Source of the DNA: Chlamydiota bacterium
GTDB taxonomy: Bacteria > Chlamydiota > Chlamydiia > Chlamydiales > JAAZZY01
Direction of reading: 5' to 3'
Length of the DNA stretch: 52,807 nucleotides
Assembly (NCBI GenBank): GCA_022601345.1
Contig: JAJACU010000003.1
Location: 1 to 52,807 of the forward strand
How positions within the stretch are numbered: the first letter of the stretch is position 1; the number at the start of each line of letters is the position of its first letter. Of this stretch, positions 17,678-25,683 are shown piece after piece. The notes beneath the pieces were generated by a model. The model saw only the letters and a program-made list of their open reading frames with translations. It made no database searches and had not been told where the DNA came from. The translations under genes were made by a program, and so were the position numbers.

Positions 17678-18205
17678 ATGAATCCTATTGTATTTTTAAT
17701 CGCCTTTTTGCTTTCTCTTATACCTACTTTGTTTGGCTCTATTTTTTTCCCCTTTGCAGGATTAACCTATTTTGCCCCTTTCATTGTTTTACTCATTTAC
17801 AAAAAAACTCGAATTGAAATTTTATGTTATTGTCTCGCCATTGGTTTTATCTTAGACTTACTCACCTCGCAAACTCCATTTGGTTTTTGGATCCTCAATT
17901 ATTGGGCAAGCGCTTGGCTCTTGCGCTTTTTTAAGCCCTTTTATTTTGAAGATAAGTTTTTAACTTTACCTCTTCTAACTGTCTTTTTTGCCCAAATCTC
18001 AACACTGATCTATGTTTTTTCAATGAATTTCTTTTTTTTAAAGATGCAGCTGAGTCTAAGTTGGGTATTTACAGACCTAGTGCTCTACCCTATTTTTGAT
18101 GGATGCTATGCTGTTTTAGTATTTAGCATTCCACTTTACTATTTAAATAAATTATTACCTCAAAAAAGACGCTCTACAAAATCATTTCGCTTATCTAAAG
18201 ATTAG
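17678..18205 (+). CDS. small polytopic membrane protein, MreD-like
   Basis: A 175-residue integral membrane protein with about five hydrophobic segments (starting near residues 4, 31, 51, 95 and 130) and a basic C-terminal tail. Size and topology, and the segment IGFILDLLTSQTPFGFWIL, resemble MreD, the rod-shape factor whose family keeps a DxxS/T-xxPxG-like core. It follows the sugar cluster by 15 bases and precedes folD, the position of an uncharacterised gene in Chlamydia (CT079, from memory). In chlamydia-like bacteria MreB-linked proteins act at division. The family call is tentative. Confidence 0.55.
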   Translation: MNPIVFLIAFLLSLIPTLFGSIFFPFAGLTYFAPFIVLLIYKKTRIEILCYCLAIGFILDLLTSQTPFGFWILNYWASAWLLRFFKPFYFEDKFLTLPLLTVFFAQISTLIYVFSMNFFFLKMQLSLSWVFTDLVLYPIFDGCYAVLVFSIPLYYLNKLLPQKRRSTKSFRLSKD

Positions 18206-18253
18206 CCTCCCTTAGTATCCGTTGGATTTTAAATCAAATTTGGATAAAATGAG

Positions 18254-18271
18254 CGCTATTGTTAAATAGCG
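18254..18271 (+). other. inverted repeat just upstream of folD
   Basis: A perfect 7-base stem (CGCTATT / AATAGCG) with a 4-base loop GTTA, ending eight bases before the preferred folD ATG. There is no run of T after it, so it is not a typical terminator. It could mask folD initiation or bind a regulator; this is not shown. Confidence 0.35.
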
Positions 18272-18279
18272 ACATATAT

Positions 18280-19137
18280 ATGATTATAGATGGAAAAAAG
18301 ACATCCCAAGATATCTTAGAAGAACTTTCTGAGCAGATAAAGAAGCATCAAGGTAGCCGAGCTCCGTGCCTAGCCTATATTTTAGTAGGTGAGTATGAAG
18401 CCTCACATTTATACGTTAAACGCAAAGTCCAAGCCTGTGAAAGGGTGGGTATTAACGTAAAAGGCAATGTTTTTGAAGAAAGTGTATGCCAAAAGCAAAT
18501 CTTAGAGCTTATCCACGGACTAAATCTAGACCCAACAGTTGATGGAATTTTAGTCCAAATGCCGCTACCTTCACATATTAACGCTCAGCAAATTGTTGAA
18601 GCTGTTAGCCCACAAAAAGATGTTGATGGCTTTCACCCCTTTAATATTGGGCGACTTTTATTAGGCTACACACCTTTTTTTGTTCCCTGCACACCTTTGG
18701 GTATTCATGAGCTTTTAATGCGTTCAAACATTCAGGTCTCGCATAAAAATGTTGTTATAATGGGAAGAAGTAATATTGTAGGAAAACCGCTAGCTGCTCT
18801 ATTAATGCAAAAAACTTCTCAGACAAATGCAACGGTAACTGTTGTTCACTCCCACACTTCAAATCTTGAAGAAATAACTCTTAATGCAGATGTGTTAATT
18901 ACAGCAATGGGTTCACCTGAACTTGTGAAAGCTCATATGGTCAAAAAAGGAGCTATAGTAATTGATGTGGGCATTAACCGGCTGCACGGAAAACTGGTTG
19001 GGGATGTCGATTTTAAGAATGTTGAACCTCAAGCTTCACAAATCACCCCTGTTCCTGGGGGCGTAGGACCTATGACTATTGCCATGCTGCTTTCCAATAC
19101 ATTGAAGAGCTACCAAATGAAGGCTCAATTAACATAA
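18280..19137 (+). CDS. folD: methylenetetrahydrofolate dehydrogenase / cyclohydrolase
   Basis: A bifunctional cytosolic enzyme of one-carbon metabolism that converts 5,10-methylene-THF to 10-formyl-THF. Motifs: the catalytic-domain stretch with Tyr and Lys (SHLYVKRKVQACE), DGILVQMPLP, QKDVDGFHP, the NADP loop GRSNIVGKPLAALL, and TPVPGGVGPMT. I start at the ATG at 18280 (285 residues), which matches the family N-terminus; a TTG at 18259 would add seven residues and lies inside the hairpin. Neither start has a clear ribosome site. The 3' end converges on the gene at 19129 with a 9-base overlap. 10-formyl-THF is needed for formyl-Met, whose formyl group Def removes. Confidence 0.95.
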   Translation: MIIDGKKTSQDILEELSEQIKKHQGSRAPCLAYILVGEYEASHLYVKRKVQACERVGINVKGNVFEESVCQKQILELIHGLNLDPTVDGILVQMPLPSHINAQQIVEAVSPQKDVDGFHPFNIGRLLLGYTPFFVPCTPLGIHELLMRSNIQVSHKNVVIMGRSNIVGKPLAALLMQKTSQTNATVTVVHSHTSNLEEITLNADVLITAMGSPELVKAHMVKKGAIVIDVGINRLHGKLVGDVDFKNVEPQASQITPVPGGVGPMTIAMLLSNTLKSYQMKAQLT

Positions 19138-20574
19138 AGTTTCGCTACCAAATGTAGATAATTTGAAGCAATCCTTGCCTTTAAAAGTTCCCACATTAAC
19201 CATGCCAACCTCATAAAGCCTTTGCATGATCACATAGCGCATAAATTGAAGCTCGTCGTCTTGGTATTCCGGAAGTTTGTAGTTCCAGTTAGGTCCTTCC
19301 TTTGTCAGTGTGACTTCGCTATTCTCTCCAATAGCGCAGGTGACACCTTTCAAGAAATCATCTAGGCAATACCAATCTTCATTTTCAATTCTCTCAAGGC
19401 TTTTTTCTACATCCTTGACATTCTTTTCTGTATTAAGATTTTCGGCAAAACCCGTACAAAGAGTTCTGTTATTTGGATGGCGATACAAATAAAGAGCTTT
19501 GTCTTCTATTTCCATATTGAGCCAATGTGGAGCGCTATGGTGTGGACACAGCATCTCTTCATGTCTAATAGCCAAGCCTAATCGTACGAGTCTAGAAGCT
19601 ATTCTGCTATAGTAGAGTTGCCAAGAGCTGAGCTCTTCATCATTAGTTAATGCAGCACCTGAGCCCACAACAAGCTGTTTGACCGTCTCTATATCAAACA
19701 AAAAGTCATCTGCTGTAGCTGAAGGTTTTAGTGAAAGCGGTTGATGAACAATCTCTTCAAGAAGATAAGTCATGTCTTGAACAAAATGAAATTTCTTTTC
19801 TGAGTGTTTTTTTACTTCTGAGTCTAAAGCCACTCTCTTGGGCTTGTTATTTTGTCTAAAAGCTAAGAAGTCCGCCCATTCTTGAAAAGGAATAATCATT
19901 TCAACATAGTTGTCACCTTCTTGGACGTATTTTGTACAGCAAACAAAATTAAACTCTAGGTGCAGCATTAATTCTTCAAACTGTTCACGAGTTAACTCAT
20001 ATTTTTCTTGAATGCTCTCAACGTTTAAAGATAAGCTCTTAGCATCAAAAAGTTCAGCAATAATCCCTGCTAATTTAGGCTCTGCCAAATTAAGGTCTAA
20101 AAGGTAACGCTCGTATAGATATGGAGTTTTAAAATACCGCTCAATTAACGAAGCAAAAATATTATTTGAAGAGCGAGGAACTGCATACCAGATTGGAAGA
20201 ATATGTATAGGTAGTTTCTTTAGAATTCCTTGAATATAATTCATATTCGGTTTGAAATCTTCATCATATTTCATAATTTGGAAGTCGTAGTACTTGCGCA
20301 TCTCTTTATCAACAACTATAGAGTCACTTTCTAAAGTCAATAATTTGGTCTCTTCTAACTTTTTGAGGATTCCGACAAGCTCATCATCAGTTAGGTCCAA
20401 GTTTTTCTTGAGTTTCACCAAAGGAATGCGAATAGAGCCATATAAAATCTCTTCTAAAACCTCTACATCTTGAGGAGTAAAGGCCTTCATCAACATACGA
20501 TTACGAATATCAGTTTGATGGTCATAATCCGATAAGTTGATCTTGTTTTTTCGACTTACACACAAGTCTAACAT
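19129..20574 (-). CDS. unrecognised 481-residue protein co-transcribed with smpB
   Basis: I do not recognise a family. It is soluble, acidic and mostly helical, with several stretches that look like winged-helix or helical repeats (for example FTPQDVEVLEEILYG, VKLKKNLDLTDDELVGILKKLEE and YELTREQFEELMLHLEF). These resemble repeated three-helix HTH modules, which suggests DNA- or protein-binding. No membrane segment or signal peptide is seen. Its ATG is two bases after the smpB stop, so both are read from the smpB promoter. A link to ribosome rescue is only positional. Confidence 0.65.
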   Translation of the reverse strand: MLDLCVSRKNKINLSDYDHQTDIRNRMLMKAFTPQDVEVLEEILYGSIRIPLVKLKKNLDLTDDELVGILKKLEETKLLTLESDSIVVDKEMRKYYDFQIMKYDEDFKPNMNYIQGILKKLPIHILPIWYAVPRSSNNIFASLIERYFKTPYLYERYLLDLNLAEPKLAGIIAELFDAKSLSLNVESIQEKYELTREQFEELMLHLEFNFVCCTKYVQEGDNYVEMIIPFQEWADFLAFRQNNKPKRVALDSEVKKHSEKKFHFVQDMTYLLEEIVHQPLSLKPSATADDFLFDIETVKQLVVGSGAALTNDEELSSWQLYYSRIASRLVRLGLAIRHEEMLCPHHSAPHWLNMEIEDKALYLYRHPNNRTLCTGFAENLNTEKNVKDVEKSLERIENEDWYCLDDFLKGVTCAIGENSEVTLTKEGPNWNYKLPEYQDDELQFMRYVIMQRLYEVGMVNVGTFKGKDCFKLSTFGSETLC

Positions 20575-20576
20575 AA

Positions 20577-21035
20577 TTACATCTCTCTTAGTTCTCTTTG
20601 AATCGAACGTTTAGCATCTTTTGATTTTAGCTCTTGCCTCTTATCGTAGGCTTTTTTACCTTTTCCAAGGCCTATTAAAATTTTTATTTTACCTTTTTTG
20701 AGGTACATTGACAAGGGGACCAATGCATATCCCCTTTCGGCAACCTTGCCCTTTAAACGCACAATCTCTCCCTTGTGCATTAAAAGTTTCCGGTCTTGCC
20801 TCTCTTCGTGGTTTTGTATATTCCCCTGCTTATAGTGGGCAATATGTGCACCAACCAACCAAAGTTCATTAGATTTTATCCTAATATGGCTTTCTTGAAG
20901 GCTTCCTCCATTCTCGCGCAGAGACTTAACTTCTGTCCCTTTCAAAGCAATACCCGCCTCAAATTTATCGGAAATTTCGTAATGGTGGTAAGCCACTCTG
21001 TTGCTTACCAACTCACTTTGCCCCTTCGCTGCCAT
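20577..21035 (-). CDS. smpB: SsrA (tmRNA)-binding protein
   Basis: A 152-residue RNA-binding protein that partners tmRNA to rescue stalled ribosomes. Hallmarks: YEISDKFEAGIALKGTEVKSLRENG, HIAHYKQGN, RDRKLL-like QDRKLLMHKGEI and the basic C-terminal tail KKAYDKRQELKSKDAKR. I start at the ATG at 21035 (MAAKGQSEL), which has GGTGAG upstream; a start at 21059 would add eight unlikely residues. It is divergent from dnaN, matching the chlamydial recF-dnaN-smpB neighbourhood. tmRNA itself is not in this window. Confidence 0.95.
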   Translation of the reverse strand: MAAKGQSELVSNRVAYHHYEISDKFEAGIALKGTEVKSLRENGGSLQESHIRIKSNELWLVGAHIAHYKQGNIQNHEERQDRKLLMHKGEIVRLKGKVAERGYALVPLSMYLKKGKIKILIGLGKGKKAYDKRQELKSKDAKRSIQRELREM

Positions 21036-21058
21036 GTAACTCACCTCAAGATACTTCA

Positions 21059-21087
21059 AGTATATGCTGACTAAAAGAATTTGTCTA
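21059..21087 (-). promoter_or_regulatory. predicted promoter of smpB
   Basis: Reading on the minus strand: -35 TAGACA (21082-21087), 17-base spacer, -10 TATACT (21059-21064), 23 bases before the smpB ATG at 21035. Each box matches five of six consensus bases. Confidence 0.5.
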
Positions 21088-21119
21088 GGTAAAACAAATT
21101 TTTAAATTGAGACTTCCCC

Positions 21120-21148
21120 TTGACAGATCTGGCCAATTCTATTATGTT
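21120..21148 (+). promoter_or_regulatory. predicted promoter of dnaN-recF
   Basis: A perfect -35 TTGACA (21120-21125), 17-base spacer and -10 TATGTT (21143-21148). A GGAG ribosome site lies before the dnaN ATG at 21184. It is back to back with the smpB promoter, about 30 bases apart. Confidence 0.6.
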
Positions 21149-21183
21149 TTGCCCCATAAAAATCATTTGCTGGAGATCCATTT

Positions 21184-22287
21184 ATGAAATTTGTAGTTCC
21201 AAAAGAGACACTTTCTAAACTCATCACTAATATACAAAATATTGTCAGCCACAAGCCAACAATTCCTATTCTTTCAAACTTCCTCATAGAAGCGTCAGAC
21301 GGAGAGTTAACTGTTACTGCTACTGACTTAACAGTGGGAATCCGCTGCCAAGGAGAAGCTAAGGTCGAGCAAGAAGGTGCAATTACTCTTCCAGCTAAAC
21401 GATTTTTCCAATTAACCAAAGAACTAACAGCTCCATCCTTAGAAATTAAGTCCTCAGATGGAGAGCTTTCAGAAGTTGTTGCTGGTTCATCGCATTTTAA
21501 ATTTCGTGGCATGCACCACAAGGACTTTCCAAGCCTGCCAGACCTCAATGCAGCAACAGCTGTAAAAATGAGTCAAAAAGACCTTAAAGAGATGATTTTT
21601 AGAACTGCTTTTGCAGCATCTAGAGAAGACAGCCGCTATGTGCTAACTGGAATTTTACTTAAAATTGAGAACAAACGAGCTCTGTTTGTTGGAGCTGATG
21701 GCAAACGCTTAGCTGAGGCCTTTATTGAGCTTGAAATTGACGCCGATATTAAAGGAGAATATATTATTCCCCTTAAAGCTGTGGAAGAAATTTACAAGTC
21801 TCTCTCTGAGAAGGATGAAGCAACTCTATTTTTGATGCCAGATAAGGTTGCCGTAGAAGTTAATAAAACTCTTATTGTGACTAAGCTTCTATCGGGTGCT
21901 TACCCTGACTTTAAGCGAATCATTCCTGACAAGCTAGATACCTCAGTATCACTCCATCGTGAAGAACTTATATCTTTACTTCGCCAAGTTTCTCTTTTTA
22001 CTGATGAAGAAAACCAATCTGCGCGTTTTTTACTTGCCAAAGGAGCTTTAGAGTTGAAGGCAAACAACGCAACAATTGGGGAAGGCCAAGTCTCAATGCC
22101 TGCTAATTACGAAAAAGAGCCTTTTGCAATAGCATTTAACCCTAACATTTTTTTAGATGTATTGCGCCATAGTCGAAGTGAAGTCATTCAACTTGGATTG
22201 AATGACCCTTTTAATCCCGGTGTTATTACTGACGAATCGACTGCACGCTTTGTAATTATGCCGATGCGCTTAAACGATGCCTCATGA
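21184..22287 (+). CDS. dnaN: DNA polymerase III subunit beta (sliding clamp)
   Basis: A 367-residue processivity clamp with the three-domain repeat layout of the family. Recognisable stretches are MKFVVPKETLSKLI, the PTIPILSNFLIEA segment, VLTGILLKIE, VVAGSSHFKFRGM and the C-terminal VITDESTARFVIMPMRL, which ends with the usual 'MPMRL'. The ATG has GGAG upstream and its own promoter. The stop overlaps recF by four bases. HolA, encoded at 1075, belongs to the loader of this clamp. Confidence 0.97.
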   Translation: MKFVVPKETLSKLITNIQNIVSHKPTIPILSNFLIEASDGELTVTATDLTVGIRCQGEAKVEQEGAITLPAKRFFQLTKELTAPSLEIKSSDGELSEVVAGSSHFKFRGMHHKDFPSLPDLNAATAVKMSQKDLKEMIFRTAFAASREDSRYVLTGILLKIENKRALFVGADGKRLAEAFIELEIDADIKGEYIIPLKAVEEIYKSLSEKDEATLFLMPDKVAVEVNKTLIVTKLLSGAYPDFKRIIPDKLDTSVSLHREELISLLRQVSLFTDEENQSARFLLAKGALELKANNATIGEGQVSMPANYEKEPFAIAFNPNIFLDVLRHSRSEVIQLGLNDPFNPGVITDESTARFVIMPMRLNDAS

Positions 22288-23372
22288 CGTATTTGAAATC
22301 GCTTACTCTTTGTAATTTTCGCAATTATGTTGAGCAAACGGTTAACTTGTGCCCTAAAATAAATATTTTTGTCGGAAAAAATGGTCAAGGTAAAACAAAC
22401 TGCTTAGAAGCAATCGCTCTTTTTATTGCGGGCAAGTCTTTTAGATCGCCCTATCTCAAAGACTTGATTCGCCATAACGAATCTAATTTTTTTCTACATT
22501 CTACCTTTGTAAAAAATGACATCGAACAATCTTTGTCAATCGACTATTCTCCTCAAAAAAAAACGATCTTTTATAACGCCACATCCTACAACAGTTTTCT
22601 ACCACTTATCGGTATTTTACAGGGTGTGTTTTTTGCGGGTTTCTATGACGAATTGATTAAGGGTTCTCCACAAATTCGTAGACGGTTCATTGATTTGCAA
22701 AGTGCTCAAGTAGACCCCTTGTACATTCATCATTTAACTCACTTTCAAAAGGCTTTAAAGGAGCGTAATTTTCTACTTAAAAGTAAAACTTTAAGTTCTC
22801 TTGAAATTTATGAAGAAATTATGTCAAAAAGCATTCCTTATATCCTTTCAAAGCGCACGCAAAGCTTATTGAATCTACAGCACCATGCCCAAAAAATCCA
22901 TGAAGAGCTTTCAGGCTTAAATGAAGAAATTAAACTCAAATACAAGACCTCATTTATTGGAGAAAATAGCCAAGTTTGTTCTCGTGAAAAGTGCTTGACA
23001 ATGCTTAAACAAAATAGAACCCGAGATCTTCACTTTGGATATACCCTAGCAGGGCCACACAAAGACGAACTGGGCATTTATTTAAAAGATCAAAGCGCAA
23101 AAAAATTTGGTTCGGAAGGCCAAATTCAAACGTTGATGACAGCCATTTACCTAGCTGAATATTTCAGGCTTAAAGAGAGTGTTCAAGAAGCCCCTCTTTT
23201 TTGCATCGATGATCTAGGGCAAAATTTAGATAGCTATCGACAGCAAAAACTTTTAACCAAGCTTGAAGAAATGGGACAGATATTCATTACAACGCCTCAA
23301 GAGCCTAAACACAAGTTCAATTGTGAGACCCAAATTTTCCATGTAGAAAATGGAAAAATTTATGCTGCATAA
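22284..23372 (+). CDS. recF: DNA replication and repair protein RecF
   Basis: A 362-residue SMC-like ATPase that helps load RecA at single-strand gaps. Walker A is GKNGQGKTNCLEAI, the ABC signature region is in GSEGQIQTLMTAIYLAEY, and Walker B is FCIDDLGQNLD. LAGPHKDELGI matches the conserved 'GPHrDDl' block. The ATG overlaps the dnaN stop (ATGA), the classic dnaN-recF pair. It converges on the next gene with a nine-base gap. Confidence 0.95.
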   Translation: MTYLKSLTLCNFRNYVEQTVNLCPKINIFVGKNGQGKTNCLEAIALFIAGKSFRSPYLKDLIRHNESNFFLHSTFVKNDIEQSLSIDYSPQKKTIFYNATSYNSFLPLIGILQGVFFAGFYDELIKGSPQIRRRFIDLQSAQVDPLYIHHLTHFQKALKERNFLLKSKTLSSLEIYEEIMSKSIPYILSKRTQSLLNLQHHAQKIHEELSGLNEEIKLKYKTSFIGENSQVCSREKCLTMLKQNRTRDLHFGYTLAGPHKDELGIYLKDQSAKKFGSEGQIQTLMTAIYLAEYFRLKESVQEAPLFCIDDLGQNLDSYRQQKLLTKLEEMGQIFITTPQEPKHKFNCETQIFHVENGKIYAA

Positions 23373-23381
23373 AAGCGCCAA

Positions 23382-24755
23382 TTAGAGGCTATAATTTGTC
23401 CCTACTCGATCAGCTAACTCTTCCCATTTCCTGATGCACTGCCTAGAGTCTTCTACTGAAAGAGAAAAAGTTGACACTCTTTTTTTCAAGGCTGCAGCAG
23501 GTAAGCGCTTTACTCGAGTAACTGTCTTTGCCTTTCTAATAGGAACTTTATACTCAAAAAATTTTGCACCACAAACTCCGACATGATTAAATTTTTTAGT
23601 TTCGTGGTATTTTTCTAAGTACCAAGCTCTAATTAAAATTACTGTTGAAAGACCAAATAAAACTGCAGCACCAACAGGTGTAGAAAGAGTCATAAGGCAT
23701 GCTATAGCACCTAATGCACCACCAACAACTTTAAAGATTTTCAACTTTATATGTTTATTTAAACAAACTCTGTATTGGTTCAATAAAGTAGCAGCTCCAC
23801 GAAAGGCCATTTTTCTTGCTGCAGGACACCCTGAAGAAAACCCAGCAATTAAAACGTCTAAGTTCTTCTCAATGTACTGAGCTAAATCCTCTCCCACTCT
23901 GCGAACTAACTTATTATGCTTTTTCTTTAATAGTTTTTTGATTTCCTCAATCATTTGTTGAGGGTTCCAATTAACTTTTACTCCAATTTTATAGTGCTCT
24001 TTGTCCGTAACTGATATTAAGCTTTTCATGTCAGTTAGAGCATCAATGTATTTTTGTTCAATCGATTTACTCGAAGTTAACTCATTCCTCAAACGGATTG
24101 CAGCAACGCACACTCTTTTAAGGCCAACAGCTTGAAAAACAGTATAAGCGGAAAAAGCAATTGCCCCTAAAATAGAAGAGGCTATCGAACATGCTGCACT
24201 CTTTGCAGCAAGCGCAACCGATGGAGCTGCCGCATTTTTTATTTTGTATATAAATGCTGCAGTACCCGCTCCTATAGAAGCTATATTTGTAGATGAACCC
24301 AGTACGTTAACTGAAGAGTCTTTAACACCCTCTTGATCACTGATCTTATATGCTTTGTATCCATGAATCGAGTCATCATATAATGCATAACTACTAATAA
24401 TTACATCTAATGCATTAAATCCAAATCCATATGTAGATTTAAATTTACCAAATTTACTACCCATGTCAATACTGCGGACGTGTTTTATTAGCGAGCCAAC
24501 TAGAGTTACAAGGGTCTTAGCAACTCCTTGAACAGTCACAATCAAAGATGATACATCAATAAATTTCTTAAAACGCTTTTTATTAAAAACGCGTACGACA
24601 GTTTTATTAGCTTTTTCTTCTTTTGTTACCTTGTAACAAATTCCCATATCTTTTGCAGTAATAGCAGTAAACTCAGCATACCCAAATGGTTTGCCTCCCA
24701 TATACCCATACCTACTAGATGGACGAGATTCTGAAGTTACTGACTTTGGTAACAT
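23382..24755 (-). CDS. Inc-like hydrophobic membrane protein, unknown function
   Basis: A 457-residue protein of no family I recognise. It has two strongly hydrophobic, Ala/Ser/Gly-rich regions: one at roughly residues 150-220 (ASSILGAIAFSAYTVFQAVG) and one at roughly 340-385 (GGALGAIACLMTLS, then a VLFGLSTVILI stretch). The basic N- and C-terminal parts look cytoplasmic. Bilobed hydrophobic domains are typical of chlamydial inclusion-membrane (Inc) proteins, though spacing and length differ, so a secreted membrane-inserted effector is inference. An AAGGGA site precedes the ATG. It stands alone, between recF and adk. Confidence 0.6.
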   Translation of the reverse strand: MLPKSVTSESRPSSRYGYMGGKPFGYAEFTAITAKDMGICYKVTKEEKANKTVVRVFNKKRFKKFIDVSSLIVTVQGVAKTLVTLVGSLIKHVRSIDMGSKFGKFKSTYGFGFNALDVIISSYALYDDSIHGYKAYKISDQEGVKDSSVNVLGSSTNIASIGAGTAAFIYKIKNAAAPSVALAAKSAACSIASSILGAIAFSAYTVFQAVGLKRVCVAAIRLRNELTSSKSIEQKYIDALTDMKSLISVTDKEHYKIGVKVNWNPQQMIEEIKKLLKKKHNKLVRRVGEDLAQYIEKNLDVLIAGFSSGCPAARKMAFRGAATLLNQYRVCLNKHIKLKIFKVVGGALGAIACLMTLSTPVGAAVLFGLSTVILIRAWYLEKYHETKKFNHVGVCGAKFFEYKVPIRKAKTVTRVKRLPAAALKKRVSTFSLSVEDSRQCIRKWEELADRVGTNYSL

Positions 24756-24904
24756 TTTTTTTAATTCCCTTTAATTTCTTTTCAATAAAAGTTTATTTCT
24801 GTACAACCGAATGAAAACTGATCTTCACCTAACTTCAGTATACCGGATATTTATTAAGATATTATAAAGAAAAGTGTTAAACATAATTTTAATTTGAAAA
24901 TAAC

Positions 24905-25528
24905 ATGGAAAAAAAAACATCAATCATTCCCCCAATTGAAGGTAAATTTGACGCCATATTACTTTTTGGACCCCCTGGGGCCGGCAAGGGAACCCTAGGC
25001 AAGTTCTTAAGCAGCGTAGGCAGCCATTTTCACCTATCATCAGGAGATATCTTCAGAGGCCTTCCTATTGACTCCCCTGCAGGCAAGATCTTTCATCAAT
25101 ATGCCTTAAAAGGCAATCTAGTGCCTGATGAAGTTACAATCGAAATTTGGCATTACTTTGTATCAGGACTTATTGCAACAAACAGGTATTATCCAAATGA
25201 GCAATTACTGCTGCTTGACGGGATTCCTAGAACCCTTGAACAAGCAAAATTGTTAGAGCCCTACGTGAATGTCAAAAAAATAATTGCATTAGATGTAAAA
25301 GATCACGAATCACTCTTTAAAAGACTTCAAAAAAGAGCCCTTGTTGAGAGAAGACAAGACGATTTAAGTCGCAATGTTTTTGAAACACGTATGAATGTTT
25401 ATTTAAAAGAGACGGCAGAGGTACTGAAATACTACCCAGACAGTAAAATAACTCACTTTAACGGTGACTTAAAGCCTCTTGAGGTCTTGAGAGATGTTTT
25501 AAAGGAATTAACTGATTTGATGGTTTAA
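24905..25528 (+). CDS. adk: adenylate kinase (short form, possibly broader nucleoside monophosphate kinase)
   Basis: A 207-residue P-loop kinase that transfers phosphate between ATP and AMP. The P-loop is FGPPGAGKGTLGKFL, the NMP-binding region has HLSSGDIFR, then LLLDGIPRTLEQAK (family usual DGFPRT) and the Arg cluster RALVERRQDDLSRNVFETR. The LID insertion is short and has no zinc cysteines. An N-terminal extension of about 15 residues precedes the P-loop. It is monocistronic, divergent from the Inc-like gene and convergent with tRNA-Pro. Confidence 0.9.
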   Translation: MEKKTSIIPPIEGKFDAILLFGPPGAGKGTLGKFLSSVGSHFHLSSGDIFRGLPIDSPAGKIFHQYALKGNLVPDEVTIEIWHYFVSGLIATNRYYPNEQLLLLDGIPRTLEQAKLLEPYVNVKKIIALDVKDHESLFKRLQKRALVERRQDDLSRNVFETRMNVYLKETAEVLKYYPDSKITHFNGDLKPLEVLRDVLKELTDLMV

Positions 25529-25533
25529 AAGAA

Positions 25534-25609
25534 ATCGGAGTAGAGGGATTCGAACCCCCGACCTACTGCTCCCAAAGCAGCCGCGCTAGCCAAGCTGCGC
25601 TATACTCCG
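25534..25609 (-). tRNA. tRNA-Pro (anticodon TGG)
   Basis: On the minus strand the sequence folds as a cloverleaf. The 7-bp acceptor stem is CGGAGTA/TACTCCG with discriminator A, and the D arm contains AGCTTGG. The anticodon stem is GCTGC/GCAGT with loop TTTGGGA, giving anticodon TGG, and the T arm contains GGTTCGAATCC. The 3' CCA is not encoded. The fold is closely similar to known bacterial tRNA-Pro. Confidence 0.95.
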
Positions 25610-25683
25610 AAAAAATCGGCCCAAGTTATACCATTGCTCTTGCATTTTTTCAACGAAAAAAAACAATCTTATTCAAATTCAAA

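Noticed and set aside
21102-21548. 148-codon minus-strand frame over the start of dnaN
   Set aside because: It is antisense to dnaN, crosses the dnaN promoter and encodes no recognisable protein.
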